Source: DYRB01 sp963709645 (GTDB lineage: Bacteria; Pseudomonadota; Gammaproteobacteria; Chromatiales; Chromatiaceae). Taken from it: a DNA stretch of 64,000 bases. The notes under the pieces are model-generated. The model was not told the origin of the DNA and searched no databases. It worked only from the letters and a program-made list of their open reading frames with translations. Position numbers and translations under genes: made by a program. The stretch covers positions 62,001-126,000 of the forward strand of contig CAVPXP010000010.1 of assembly GCA_963709645.1 (NCBI GenBank), read 5' to 3'. Shown piece by piece: positions 18,302 to 26,621 of this stretch (the stretch's first letter is position 1; every line of letters starts with the position of its first letter).

Positions 18302-19114
18302 TCACTCGATGTGCGATTTGACCGCCTTGAGGATGTGCGAGGAGATTTCCTCGATGGACTGGCTGGTCGTGTTGAGCACAGGGACCCCGAGCCGCTTGAA
18401 CATCTGCCCGGCCCGTCGGGTGTCCTCTTGGCAACGATCCAGGGAGGCGTAGGCGCTGCCGGGTCGGCGCTCCTCCCGAATGCGCTGGAGGCGCTGCGGA
18501 TCGATGGTCAAGGCGAAGGCCTTGTTCCGGCAGGCCCAAACCTGGGGGGCTACATCGCCGCGCTCAAAATCCTCCTCCGTGAGGGGATAGTTGGCGGACC
18601 GCAGCCCGTAGTGCATCGCCAGATACAGGCAGGTTGGCGTCTTGCCGGAACGCGAAACCCCCAACAGCAGGACATCCGCATGGATGAAGCTGTCCGGCCG
18701 CACACCGTCATCGTTCGTCATGGCAAAGTTGATGGCGTCGATGCGCTTGGTGTAGGAGCTTGGCTTGGTGATCGCATGACTGCGGCCTGACTTGCGGCTC
18801 GGGGCCACCCCCAGTTCCTGGCTCAGGGGGTCGATGAAGCCATCGAAGAGCTCCAGATAGAAACAGTTGCCGCCCCTGAGCACGTCCCGGATCTCGGAAT
18901 CGAGCATGGTCGCAAAAACAATCGGGCGCACCCCATCGCGCTCCGCCGCCTCGTGCATGCGCTGGGTCAAGGCTTGGGCGCGCAGCACGGTATTGATGTA
19001 GGGCATGTAGACCTGCTCGAAGTCCACGCTGTCAAACTGAGACAGCAGGCTGTGGCCTAGGGTCTCAGCTGTGATGCCGGTACTCTCGGAGACGAAGTAG
19101 GCGGTACGTTTCAT
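18302..19114 (-). CDS. ppsR: PEP synthase regulatory kinase/phosphorylase
   Basis: PpsR (DUF299) is a bifunctional enzyme that inactivates phosphoenolpyruvate synthase by ADP-dependent phosphorylation and reactivates it with phosphate. The 270 residues begin with the typical YFVSESTGITAETLG and contain the P-loop GVSRSGKT at residues 152-159 and the IDAINFAMTNDDG segment. The length is normal. The gene for PEP synthase itself is not in the window. The start is preceded by a G/C repeat tract, described separately. Confidence 0.95.
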   Translation of the reverse strand: MKRTAYFVSESTGITAETLGHSLLSQFDSVDFEQVYMPYINTVLRAQALTQRMHEAAERDGVRPIVFATMLDSEIRDVLRGGNCFYLELFDGFIDPLSQELGVAPSRKSGRSHAITKPSSYTKRIDAINFAMTNDDGVRPDSFIHADVLLLGVSRSGKTPTCLYLAMHYGLRSANYPLTEEDFERGDVAPQVWACRNKAFALTIDPQRLQRIREERRPGSAYASLDRCQEDTRRAGQMFKRLGVPVLNTTSQSIEEISSHILKAVKSHIE

Positions 19115-19121
19115 GGGCGGT

Positions 19122-19151
19122 CAGGGGCAGGGGCAGGGGCCGGGGCCGGGT
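19122..19151. repeat. G-rich hexamer tract upstream of ppsR
   Basis: On the plus strand, short repeats of the type AGGGGC/CGGGGC give five runs of three to four G separated by two bases. Such a tract could form a G-quadruplex. It ends about 8 bases before the ppsR start codon, inside the probable ppsR leader, whose mRNA would carry the C-rich complement. Confidence 0.6.
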
Positions 19152-19373
19152 TCGCAGCAGATCCTGGGCAGGCGCGTGGGCGGGCTGGGGACCTGTCGAG
19201 TCTACACCCACCAACGACGCGGGACAGGCATGCAAACCCGGCGGGGTGACCCATATCAATGCGCGAACATCAAGCTTTCGGCCATAGTTATTCGTCAGGC
19301 CCGCGCTTAGCCCTGGGGCACGCCAGGTCCATAGGGGCCCCAATCCGCCCATCAGTCCTTAAGGAGGCTTTCC

Positions 19374-19823
19374 ATGGCAAAGATCAGCAGCGATCACGAC
19401 CTTCGCGCCGCCGTCGGCGGACTCTCGCCGGACCGCCAGCGCGTGCTCGGCGCCCAGTTCGTCAAGCGCGTCATCGCCCTCAACCGCGACGACCGGGTCG
19501 CCCGCGCGATCGAGACGGCTTTGAATATCGAGGCCAGCCCGGCCGAGTTGGAGGACGCCTACAAGGCAGCCAAGGGCTACGCGACCAAAACCTACACCGA
19601 CTGCGGCAAGGACACCAACTGGCTCGCCCAGGCCGACCACTTCGTTGCCGCGGCCGCGGCCGCGGCGCTGACCTCAGACGCGACCGACCGCCAGAGCCGT
19701 GCCTGGAAGGCCGCGGTCCAGGCACGCATGGCAATCAACTGCGCCCAGATGGAGGACGAGCAGGAGGAACTTGAGGGCGAGGCCGAACGCCAATACAGCA
19801 TCGCCGAGGCCTATCTGGGCTAA
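19374..19823 (+). CDS. Hypothetical protein next to the hydrogenase genes
   Basis: I do not recognise this 149-residue protein. It is soluble, acidic and alanine-rich, with a mostly helical appearance, two cysteines (in TYTDCGKD and AINCAQME) and an acidic C-terminal stretch. A very good ribosome binding site (TAAGGAGG) precedes ATG 19374, which with normal codon use makes it a real gene. Its stop overlaps the end of the convergent hypC gene by a few bases, so it borders the hydrogenase block, but a role in that system is not shown. Confidence 0.8.
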   Translation: MAKISSDHDLRAAVGGLSPDRQRVLGAQFVKRVIALNRDDRVARAIETALNIEASPAELEDAYKAAKGYATKTYTDCGKDTNWLAQADHFVAAAAAAALTSDATDRQSRAWKAAVQARMAINCAQMEDEQEELEGEAERQYSIAEAYLG

Positions 19824-20086
19824 GCACCCGGCCCCGGTCGCGCCTCAGGGCCGCCGCCCGCCCCGTCCGCGGCAAGGATCTGGTCGTAGATCTCCCAGGC
19901 GGCCGCGGCCTCTTCTGGGCTAACCTTGCCTATGGCGTAACCCAGGTGCACAACCACATAGTCACCGACCGCGACCCCTTCGTGCTCCAGCATCAGCAGG
20001 TTCGCCTCACGCTCTACGCCCTTGGCCTCGCAGCGGGCGAGAAACCCGTCGATGGACTGCACGCACATGGGGATACCGAGACACAT
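19820..20086 (-). CDS. hypC: [NiFe] hydrogenase maturation chaperone HypC
   Basis: HypC carries iron with its cyanide and CO ligands to the precursor of the hydrogenase large subunit, together with HypD. The 88-residue protein begins MCLGIPM, giving the essential N-terminal cysteine after methionine removal, and continues with the OB-fold (VGDYVVVHLGYAIGKV) and the C-terminal helix region AWEIYDQIL. ATG 20086 is chosen for this motif; a longer frame to 20218 runs into the divergent hynD start. It is transcribed away from hynD, so the 122 bp between them must hold two promoters or a shared control site. Confidence 0.93.
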   Translation of the reverse strand: MCLGIPMCVQSIDGFLARCEAKGVEREANLLMLEHEGVAVGDYVVVHLGYAIGKVSPEEAAAAWEIYDQILAADGAGGGPEARPGPGA

Positions 20087-20208
20087 AGGAAGATGCTCCA
20101 GGACGATGGCGCCCAACCGACAACCGGGCAAAGGTCCCGCTCTCCAGACTAAATCCATCCAGGGCGGTACGGCAAGCACGCCGTCGCCTGCGCAGAGAGA
20201 CCCGGCCC

Positions 20209-20688
20209 GTGACCCCAACCACCTTGCTCCTTGGACTCGGCAATACCCTGCTCACCGACGAGGCTGTCGGCCCCATGGTAGTGGGGCGCATGCAGGCCGA
20301 GGACGACGCCCCAGGCCGAATCCGTTACCTGGACGGCGGAACCTTGAGCTTCACCCTCGCGGGTCCCATCGCCGAGTGCAGCCGCCTGATCGTGGTGGAC
20401 GCAGCTGCCATGGGCGCTAAACCCGGCACCGTACGGGTGTTTGAGGGGCAGGCAATGGACCGCCAGTTGGGCCTGCACGCCAAGACCGTGCACGAGGTCA
20501 GCCTGGCGGACCTGCTCGATATCGCGCGCCTCACCGACACCCTCCCCGCCCGCCGCGCCCTGATCGGTATCGAGCCGGCAGTAGTCGACTGGGGGAGTGC
20601 GCTGACGCCGGCGGTGCATGAGGCCGTCGCGGAGGCCATCAGCCGGGTTCGCGACCTGCTGGCGCGCTGGGACGCCGAGGCTGCCTGA
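20209..20688 (+). CDS. hynD: Hydrogenase maturation endopeptidase (HynD/HyaD type)
   Basis: This peptidase removes the C-terminal tail of the hydrogenase large subunit after nickel insertion. The 159-residue protein shows the family start LLLGLGNTLLTDEAVG with the nickel-sensing Glu18, then Asp64 in IVVDAA and a histidine near 95 in AKTVHEVSL, the three expected metal-contacting residues. The start codon is GTG at 20209. It heads the plus-strand hydrogenase block, and its likely substrate is HynL, encoded at the end of the block with an intact cleavable tail. Confidence 0.9.
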   Translation: MTPTTLLLGLGNTLLTDEAVGPMVVGRMQAEDDAPGRIRYLDGGTLSFTLAGPIAECSRLIVVDAAAMGAKPGTVRVFEGQAMDRQLGLHAKTVHEVSLADLLDIARLTDTLPARRALIGIEPAVVDWGSALTPAVHEAVAEAISRVRDLLARWDAEAA

Positions 20689-21000
20689 CGCCGCGTTTCA
20701 ATGGAGTCGATCACCCTGCGCTTTGTCCGCCGCAGCCCCGTCCACGCTCCCAGGGTACGGCCGTCGCACAAACTCGACGGACACTCGCCAGAGTGGCTGA
20801 CCTGGTCTATCATTTCACCGTTTTCTACTGAACCCACTACCCGACTGATTTGTTTATGACGTTTGCCAAAGGCACGACCATCGGGCTCGGCGCGCCCGCG
20901 GACCAGATCCCGATGCGAAGGGGCGTTCTGCTGCGCTGCGTCAACACCCGAGCCCGCGGAACGGCATAAACTGCGGCGGAGTTTGCGTCGAGGTAAGGGC
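20689..21000. promoter_or_regulatory. Gap upstream of the hupH-like/hynS operon
   Basis: About 310 bp without a convincing gene; the likely place for the promoter of the structural operon. In part it is AT-richer (20810-20870) than its surroundings. I looked for an FNR-type TTGAT-N4-ATCAA site and a sigma-54 TGGCAC-N5-TTGCA site and found no good match, so the control mode cannot be read. Confidence 0.4.
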
Positions 21001-21450
21001 ATGACCGGGTTGAACGGCATTGGGGTGATGGTCGAGGATCGCCAGGCGGACCCCATTGAATGGGGTAATGCCCTCCCCATCCTGCACGAGGTCCGCCACG
21101 GGCTGCATCGCCTCAGCGAGTCAGGAGAGCCCACCCTCATCGACCTGCACGCCCTCCCCTTCGGACCGGGCGACGAGGAACGCCTGATGGCACTGCTCGG
21201 ACGCGGCGAGGTCGAGGCCCGCATCGACGCACTGGGCCCCACCCGTGTCTGGGAGAGCGCATTCCCGGGGGTTTGGCTGGTGGACCACCGCAACGCTCAA
21301 GACGAGCGCCTCGCACTGCACATCGAGATCTCCGGCGTCCCCGAGATCCTGCGCTCCCAGAGTGAGGACGTCGCCGACGCACTCATCAGACTCGACGCCC
21401 GAATCGCCGCCGGTGCGGGCGCCCCGGACCCATTCCCGACAAACGCTTAG
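21001..21450 (+). CDS. HupH/HyaF-like hydrogenase assembly protein, single domain
   Basis: The 149-residue protein matches the repeated domain of HupH and HyaF: LIDLHALPFGPGDEERL, LGRGEVEARI, RVWESAFPGVWLV and ISGVPEILRSQ. HupH and HyaF, about 280 residues, contain two such domains and help assemble the iron-sulfur clusters of the small subunit; here only one is present. ATG 21001 has a GAGGTAAGG site before it, while the in-frame extension to 20863 looks non-coding. It lies 8 bp before hynS and is surely cotranscribed. The assembly role is inferred from the family. Confidence 0.8.
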   Translation: MTGLNGIGVMVEDRQADPIEWGNALPILHEVRHGLHRLSESGEPTLIDLHALPFGPGDEERLMALLGRGEVEARIDALGPTRVWESAFPGVWLVDHRNAQDERLALHIEISGVPEILRSQSEDVADALIRLDARIAAGAGAPDPFPTNA

Positions 21451-21458
21451 GAGGGAGA

Positions 21459-22556
21459 ATGGCTGCAAGAAAGACCCTTGGCGAAAGCCTACGGGAACAG
21501 GGGGTGTCGCGGCGCGGCTTCCTCAAGTTCTGCGCCGCAACCGCGTCCATGATGGCCCTGCCGCCATCCATGGTGCCGGCTATTGCCGCAGCCCTGGAGA
21601 AGGCCCGCCGACCGTCGGTGATCTGGCTCTCCTTCCAGGAATGCACCGGCTGCACCGAGTCGCTGACCCGTAGCTTCTCGCCGACGATAGAGGATCTGAT
21701 CCTCGACGTCATCTCGCTGGACTATCACCACACCCTCCAGGCCGCCGCCGGCCACCAGGCGGAGGCGGCCCGCGAGCAGGCGATGAAGGAGAATGCCGGC
21801 GAGTACCTGCTCATCGTCGATGGCTCCCTGCCGGGCCCGGACATGAACCCTGGCTACTCCACCATCGCGGGCATCAGCAACTACCAGATGCTGATGGAAG
21901 CGGTGGCTGGGGCAAAGGCAGTGGTAGCTGTGGGGACCTGCGCCGCCTTTGGCGGCTTACCGGCCGCCAACCCCAACCCCACCGGGGCCGTCTCGGTCAT
22001 GGACATCGTCAAGGATAAGCCGGTCATCAATGTTTCCGGCTGCCCGCCCGTGCCCATGGTCATCACAGGGGTCCTGGCCCAGTACCTCGTCTTCGGCAAG
22101 CTGCCGGATCTCGATGAGTATCACCGGCCCATGGCCTTCTTCGGCCAGTCCATCCACGACCGCTGCTACCGTCGCCCCTTCTACGACAAGGGTCTGTTCG
22201 CCGAGACCTTCGACGACGAGGGGGCACAGAAGGGCTGGTGCCTATACCGCTTGGGCTGCAAGGGCCCCAGCACCTACAACGCCTGCGCCACCATGCGCTG
22301 GAACTCCGGGACTAGTTGGCCCGTGGAGTCCGGGCACCCCTGCCTGGGCTGCTCCGAGCCCAAGTTCTGGGATGCCGGCGGTTTCTACGCCCCGCTGTCC
22401 AGCCCGCTTGGATCTCCCGGCCGCACCCTCCTGGCCGCTGGTGTCACCGGTGCCGTCGTGGGTGGTGTGGCCGCGGCCCTGGCCAAGAAGCGGGCGGCCA
22501 CCGCACAGGCCGAGCGGCAGCCGGTCAAGATCGACGAACTGGAGCAGAAGCTATGA
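21459..22556 (+). CDS. hynS: Membrane-bound [NiFe] hydrogenase small subunit
   Basis: HynS (HupS-like) carries the three iron-sulfur clusters that lead electrons away from the active site. The 365 residues begin with a Tat signal (SRRGFLKF, arginines 18 and 19), so the folded heterodimer is exported to the periplasmic side. Cluster cysteines are visible in ECTGCTES (62 and 65), VGTCAAFGG, VSGCPP, CLYRLGCKGP and PCLGCSEPKFW. A C-terminal transmembrane anchor follows (LLAAGVTGAVVGGVAAALA). An AGGAGG site precedes ATG 21459. It overlaps isp1 by 4 bp. Confidence 0.97.
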   Translation: MAARKTLGESLREQGVSRRGFLKFCAATASMMALPPSMVPAIAAALEKARRPSVIWLSFQECTGCTESLTRSFSPTIEDLILDVISLDYHHTLQAAAGHQAEAAREQAMKENAGEYLLIVDGSLPGPDMNPGYSTIAGISNYQMLMEAVAGAKAVVAVGTCAAFGGLPAANPNPTGAVSVMDIVKDKPVINVSGCPPVPMVITGVLAQYLVFGKLPDLDEYHRPMAFFGQSIHDRCYRRPFYDKGLFAETFDDEGAQKGWCLYRLGCKGPSTYNACATMRWNSGTSWPVESGHPCLGCSEPKFWDAGGFYAPLSSPLGSPGRTLLAAGVTGAVVGGVAAALAKKRAATAQAERQPVKIDELEQKL

Positions 22557-23215
22557 GCGATCCCATGGGTTTTCTGCTTTGGGTCAAGGGACCCGCCTTC
22601 GACTGGGCACTGGCCATCTTCGCCCTTGGCATGCTGGCACGCCTGGTCGAGATCTTCATGCTGGGCCGCAAGCCGAACTACGCTGAGCCCAAGGGCGGTG
22701 AATGGGGTCCGGGCTTCAAGACCATTCTCACGCGCTCCATCGCCGACCCCGGCACCTTCGCCCGGGCCCCCTTCAACGTGGTCGTCGGCTGGATCTGGCA
22801 CATCGGGTTCCTGATCGCCCTCTTGCTCTTCATACCCCACATCGAGCTGTTCAAGGGGGTACTGGGGATCGCCTGGCCCGGGCTGCCCAACCCGATCGTG
22901 GACGCGGTCACCGCCATCACCATCCTCGCCTTGGTCGCGACGCTGGTACACCGCCTCCAAGACCCAGTAAAAAAGCGCATCAGCACCCCCGAGGACTACC
23001 TCGTTTGGGCTGTGACCTTTCTGCCCCTGCTGACTGGCTACCTGGCCTACCATCGGCTGGTCAACCCCTACCCTTTGATTCTCGGGCTGCACATCCTATC
23101 GGTGGAGCTGTTCCTGGTCGTCTTCCCCTTCACTAAGCTGACTCACACCTTCACCGCCTTCATCGCCCGCTGGTACAACGGCGCCATCTTCGGCCGCAAG
23201 GGAGTTGAGTCATGA
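22553..23215 (+). CDS. isp1: Hydrogenase-associated cytochrome b-like membrane subunit Isp1
   Basis: Isp1 is a membrane protein of the NarI/DsrM type encoded between the hydrogenase subunits. The 220 residues contain about five hydrophobic helices, with histidines suited to heme binding (for example in WIWHIGF, LVHRLQ, AYHRL and LGLHIL). It should take electrons from, or give them to, HynS at the membrane and link to Isp2 on the cytoplasmic side. It starts at the ATGA overlap with hynS and overlaps isp2 by 4 bp. The same gene order is known in Thiocapsa roseopersicina. Confidence 0.92.
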   Translation: MSDPMGFLLWVKGPAFDWALAIFALGMLARLVEIFMLGRKPNYAEPKGGEWGPGFKTILTRSIADPGTFARAPFNVVVGWIWHIGFLIALLLFIPHIELFKGVLGIAWPGLPNPIVDAVTAITILALVATLVHRLQDPVKKRISTPEDYLVWAVTFLPLLTGYLAYHRLVNPYPLILGLHILSVELFLVVFPFTKLTHTFTAFIARWYNGAIFGRKGVES

Positions 23216-24570
23216 GCCCAGACAAGAGCAAGTTGTCACTGGAACGCGGGCTTGCGGCGCTGCGTGCAGAGATCGACGCACCCGTCGCGGCCTTCTTTTC
23301 GAGCTGCGTCCATTGCGGACTGTGCGCCACCGCCTGCCCCTTCTGCACCGAAACCGGCGACCCCAAGTACACCCCCATTCTCAAGCTCGAGCCCCTGCGT
23401 CTTGTCTGGGAGTCCGAGTTCACGCTGTGGGGGCGGATCAAGTCCAGCCTCGGACTGAGCCGCAAGGTCGATGACGCCATGCTGGCGGAATGGGAGGAGT
23501 TGCTCTACGACTCCTGCTCCATGTGCGGGCGCTGTTCCATCGTCTGCCCCGTGGGCAACGACCTCCAATACATGATCCGCAAGTCCCGAGAGGGGATGGT
23601 CGCCTCCGGCCACGCCCCGGAGGGCCTGATCGGGGCGGCGGCGCGGGCCATCCGCACCGGCAGCCCCATGGGCCTGCAATGGAAGACCTTAGACGTGCAG
23701 ATCAAGCACGTAGAGGGCAGCACTGGACTTGAGGTGCCCGTGGACAAGGCCGGGGTGGACTACCTGGTCCTGCTCTCCTCCATGGAGATCATCAACTTCC
23801 CGGAGTACCTCGAGGCCGTCACCAAGATCTTCGACCATGCCGGGGTGACCTGGACCCTGAGCAAGGATTGCTTCGAGGCGACCAACGCCGGCATCCAGAT
23901 CGGCTCCAAGGATATCGCCGCCGAATTGGTGGAACGTGTGGTCAGCGCCGCGACCAAGCTCAACGTCAAGAACGTGATCAGCCCGGAGTGCGGCCACGCG
24001 TACACCGCCATCCGTTGGGAGGGGCCCAACTTGATCGGACGGGCCTACCCCTTCCGTGTCTTCCACATCATCGAGGTCCTGGACGAGCTACGCACGTCCG
24101 GACGTCTGCGCACCGAGGGCAAGGAGACCGACCGCCTCTCCATGCACGACCCCTGCAACCTGGCCCGCAAGAGCGGCGTCATCCAGCAGCAGCGCAACCT
24201 CATGGACCTGGTCGCAGACAATTTCGTCGACCTCAAGGAACACGGCAAGTATCAGTGGTGCTGCGGGGCCGGCGGCGGCGTGAGCAGCAACGAGCGGGCC
24301 GAGCCCCTCAAGATGGCGGCCTTCAAGCGCAAGAAGGCCCAGATCGAGGAGGTCGAGCCCGAGCGCATGGTCACCATGTGTGCCACCTGCCGGACCCAGC
24401 TCGAAGAGGGCCTGGAAGAGTTCAACATGGACATCCCGGTGGTCGGCCTGACCGAGATGATCGCCGATCATCTGGTGGAGAAGGGCCGCCCAAGGCCTGA
24501 CGCGCGTCACCCGTCAATCAAACGGGGCCTGAGATCAGGCCCCGCGCTGGAGACCAGACACCATGAGTGA
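23212..24570 (+). CDS. isp2: Hydrogenase-associated HdrD-like iron-sulfur subunit Isp2
   Basis: Isp2 resembles the catalytic subunit of heterodisulfide reductase (HdrD/DsrK). The 452 residues have two [4Fe-4S] sites near the N-terminus (CVHCGLCATACPF and CSMCGRCSIVCPVG) and two later CCG domains (with HDPCNLARKSG, WCCGAGGGV and CATCRTQLEEG), which hold a special cluster in relatives. It probably faces the cytoplasm and passes electrons between Isp1 and a soluble thiol/disulfide or other pathway. It overlaps isp1 by 4 bp and hynL by 8 bp, so all four proteins are made in a coupled way. Confidence 0.92.
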   Translation: MSPDKSKLSLERGLAALRAEIDAPVAAFFSSCVHCGLCATACPFCTETGDPKYTPILKLEPLRLVWESEFTLWGRIKSSLGLSRKVDDAMLAEWEELLYDSCSMCGRCSIVCPVGNDLQYMIRKSREGMVASGHAPEGLIGAAARAIRTGSPMGLQWKTLDVQIKHVEGSTGLEVPVDKAGVDYLVLLSSMEIINFPEYLEAVTKIFDHAGVTWTLSKDCFEATNAGIQIGSKDIAAELVERVVSAATKLNVKNVISPECGHAYTAIRWEGPNLIGRAYPFRVFHIIEVLDELRTSGRLRTEGKETDRLSMHDPCNLARKSGVIQQQRNLMDLVADNFVDLKEHGKYQWCCGAGGGVSSNERAEPLKMAAFKRKKAQIEEVEPERMVTMCATCRTQLEEGLEEFNMDIPVVGLTEMIADHLVEKGRPRPDARHPSIKRGLRSGPALETRHHE

Positions 24571-26326
24571 AAGTGCCACGAGCCAGGGTGCCGCGAATCA
24601 ACGCGTCGTCGTCGATCCGATCACCCGCATCGAGGGACATCTGCGCATCGAGGCCCAGATGGACGGCGAAAACATCGCCCAGGCCTATTCCGCCGGGACC
24701 ATGGTGCGCGGCATCGAGACCATCCTGAAGGGGCGCGACCCGCGCGACGCCTGGGCATTCGCCCAGCGCATCTGCGGCGTCTGCACCCTGGTGCACGGCC
24801 TGGCCTCGGTGCGCGCGGTGGAGGACGCCCTCAAGTACGAGCTGCCCGCCAATGCCCAGCTCATCCGCAACCTGATGATCGGCGCCCAGTACGTGCATGA
24901 CCACGTGATGCACTTCTATCACCTGCACGCCCTGGACTGGGTGGACGTGGTCAGCAGCCTGAGCGCCGACCCCAAGGCGACCTCCGACTTGGCCCAGTCC
25001 ATCAGCAGTTGGCCCAAGTCCTCCCCCGGCTATTTCTCGGACGTCCAGAAGCGCATCAAGACCTTCGTCGAATCCGGCCAGCTCGGCATCTTCGCCAACG
25101 GCTATTGGGGCCACCCAGCCTACAAACTGCCGCCGGAGGCCAACCTCATGGCGGTGGCCCATTACCTGGAGGCCTTGGGTTGGCAGCGCGAGGCCGCCCG
25201 CCTACACGCCATCTTCGGTGGCAAGAACCCCCACCCCAATTTCGTCGTCGGCGGCGTGGGCTGCCCCATCGACCTCAACTCCGACTCCGCCATCAATTCC
25301 AGGAAGCTGGCCGAGGTGCAAAGCATCATTTCGACCATGGCCCAGTTCGTGGATCAGGTCTATATTCCCGACACCCTGGCCATCGCCAGCTTCTACAAGG
25401 ACTGGGGCAGCCGCGGCGAGGGTCTGGGTAACTTCCTCTGCTACGGCGACCTGCCGGAGACCGGTGTGGCGGGGGACGGTTCCAAGCTCCTGTTCCCCCG
25501 CGGGGCCATCCTCAATCGCGATCTGACCACTATCCACGAGGTCGACCTGCACGACGACAGCCAGATTCAGGAATTCGTCGCCCACTCCTGGTACGACTAC
25601 CAGGACGGCAAGGACAAGGGCCTGCATCCTTACGCCGGCGAGACGACGCTTGACTACGACGGGCGCGGCGGGGTCAAGCCACCCTACACCCAACTCGACG
25701 TCGACGACGGCTATTCTTGGCTCAAGGCCCCACGTTGGAAGGGACACTCAGTAGAAGTCGGCCCCCTGGCCCGCGTACTGATGCTCTATGCCACGGGCCA
25801 CGAGCAGACCAAGGAACTGGTCAACATGACCCTGACCAAATTGGACATCCCGATCCAGGCCCTGTTCTCCACCCTGGGCCGGACCGCCGCCCGCACCCTG
25901 GAGACCAAGGTCGTCGCCGACTCCATGCAGGGCTGGTACAACACCCTGGTCGCCAACATCAAGCAGGGCGACACCAAGACCTTCAACGAGACCCTCTGGG
26001 ACCCATCCACCTGGCCGAGCCATGCCAAGGGGGCGGGCTTCATGGAGGCCCCCCGCGGGGCACTGGGGCACTGGATCGTCATCGAGGACGGTCTCATTCA
26101 CAACTACCAGGCAGTGGTCCCCTCGACCTGGAACGCCGGGCCGCGTGACCCCAAGGGCGTCCCCGGTGCCTATGAGGCGGCCTTGCAGCACAACCACCAA
26201 CTCGCCGACATCAATCAGCCCCTGGAGATCCTGCGCACTATCCACTCCTTCGACCCCTGCATCGCCTGCGCCGTCCACCTTACCGACCCCGAAAGCGGAG
26301 AGCAGATCCAGGTCAAGATCACCTGA
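24563..26326 (+). CDS. hynL: Membrane-bound [NiFe] hydrogenase large subunit
   Basis: HynL holds the Ni-Fe active site that splits or forms H2. The four nickel-binding cysteines are present: RICGVCTLVHG (Cys71 and Cys74) and DPCIACAVH (Cys566 and Cys569). After His572 a 15-residue tail follows (LTDPESGEQIQVKIT), the part removed by the HynD-type protease. The 587-residue length is typical of group 1 uptake hydrogenases. The start lies 8 bp inside isp2, and a good hairpin terminator follows the gene. Confidence 0.97.
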   Translation: MSESATSQGAANQRVVVDPITRIEGHLRIEAQMDGENIAQAYSAGTMVRGIETILKGRDPRDAWAFAQRICGVCTLVHGLASVRAVEDALKYELPANAQLIRNLMIGAQYVHDHVMHFYHLHALDWVDVVSSLSADPKATSDLAQSISSWPKSSPGYFSDVQKRIKTFVESGQLGIFANGYWGHPAYKLPPEANLMAVAHYLEALGWQREAARLHAIFGGKNPHPNFVVGGVGCPIDLNSDSAINSRKLAEVQSIISTMAQFVDQVYIPDTLAIASFYKDWGSRGEGLGNFLCYGDLPETGVAGDGSKLLFPRGAILNRDLTTIHEVDLHDDSQIQEFVAHSWYDYQDGKDKGLHPYAGETTLDYDGRGGVKPPYTQLDVDDGYSWLKAPRWKGHSVEVGPLARVLMLYATGHEQTKELVNMTLTKLDIPIQALFSTLGRTAARTLETKVVADSMQGWYNTLVANIKQGDTKTFNETLWDPSTWPSHAKGAGFMEAPRGALGHWIVIEDGLIHNYQAVVPSTWNAGPRDPKGVPGAYEAALQHNHQLADINQPLEILRTIHSFDPCIACAVHLTDPESGEQIQVKIT

Positions 26327-26374
26327 CCCGACCCCAGCTGACTACCGGCGGGTCCGCTCGGGCCCGTCGCTACC

Positions 26375-26405
26375 GGGCCGCGCGGAATCCCCGCCCGGCC
26401 CTTTT
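26375..26405 (+). terminator. Rho-independent terminator after hynL
   Basis: A GC-rich hairpin (GGGCCG at 26375-26380 with CGGCCC at 26396-26401; inner GCGG/CCGC pair, 5-nt loop AATCC) is followed by TTTT. It lies about 50 bp after the hynL stop and most likely ends the hydrogenase operon. Confidence 0.8.
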
Positions 26406-26621
26406 CATTGCAAAGGGCCCGTTCGGCGCGCGGGGCCGGCCGGCGACCGATGCCAGGCCGGAAACGCCATTACGACCGCGCAAATCCGCCGCATTCGGGA
26501 AACTGGTTTATGGTAAAAAACCCTCTGCACTGGCGGCCCCCCTCTCGGGGTGCCGAAGGCGAACAAAGAAATCAATGCCGGGGACACGAGTCACCCGGCA
26601 GGCCACCCAAAGGAGAACCCC

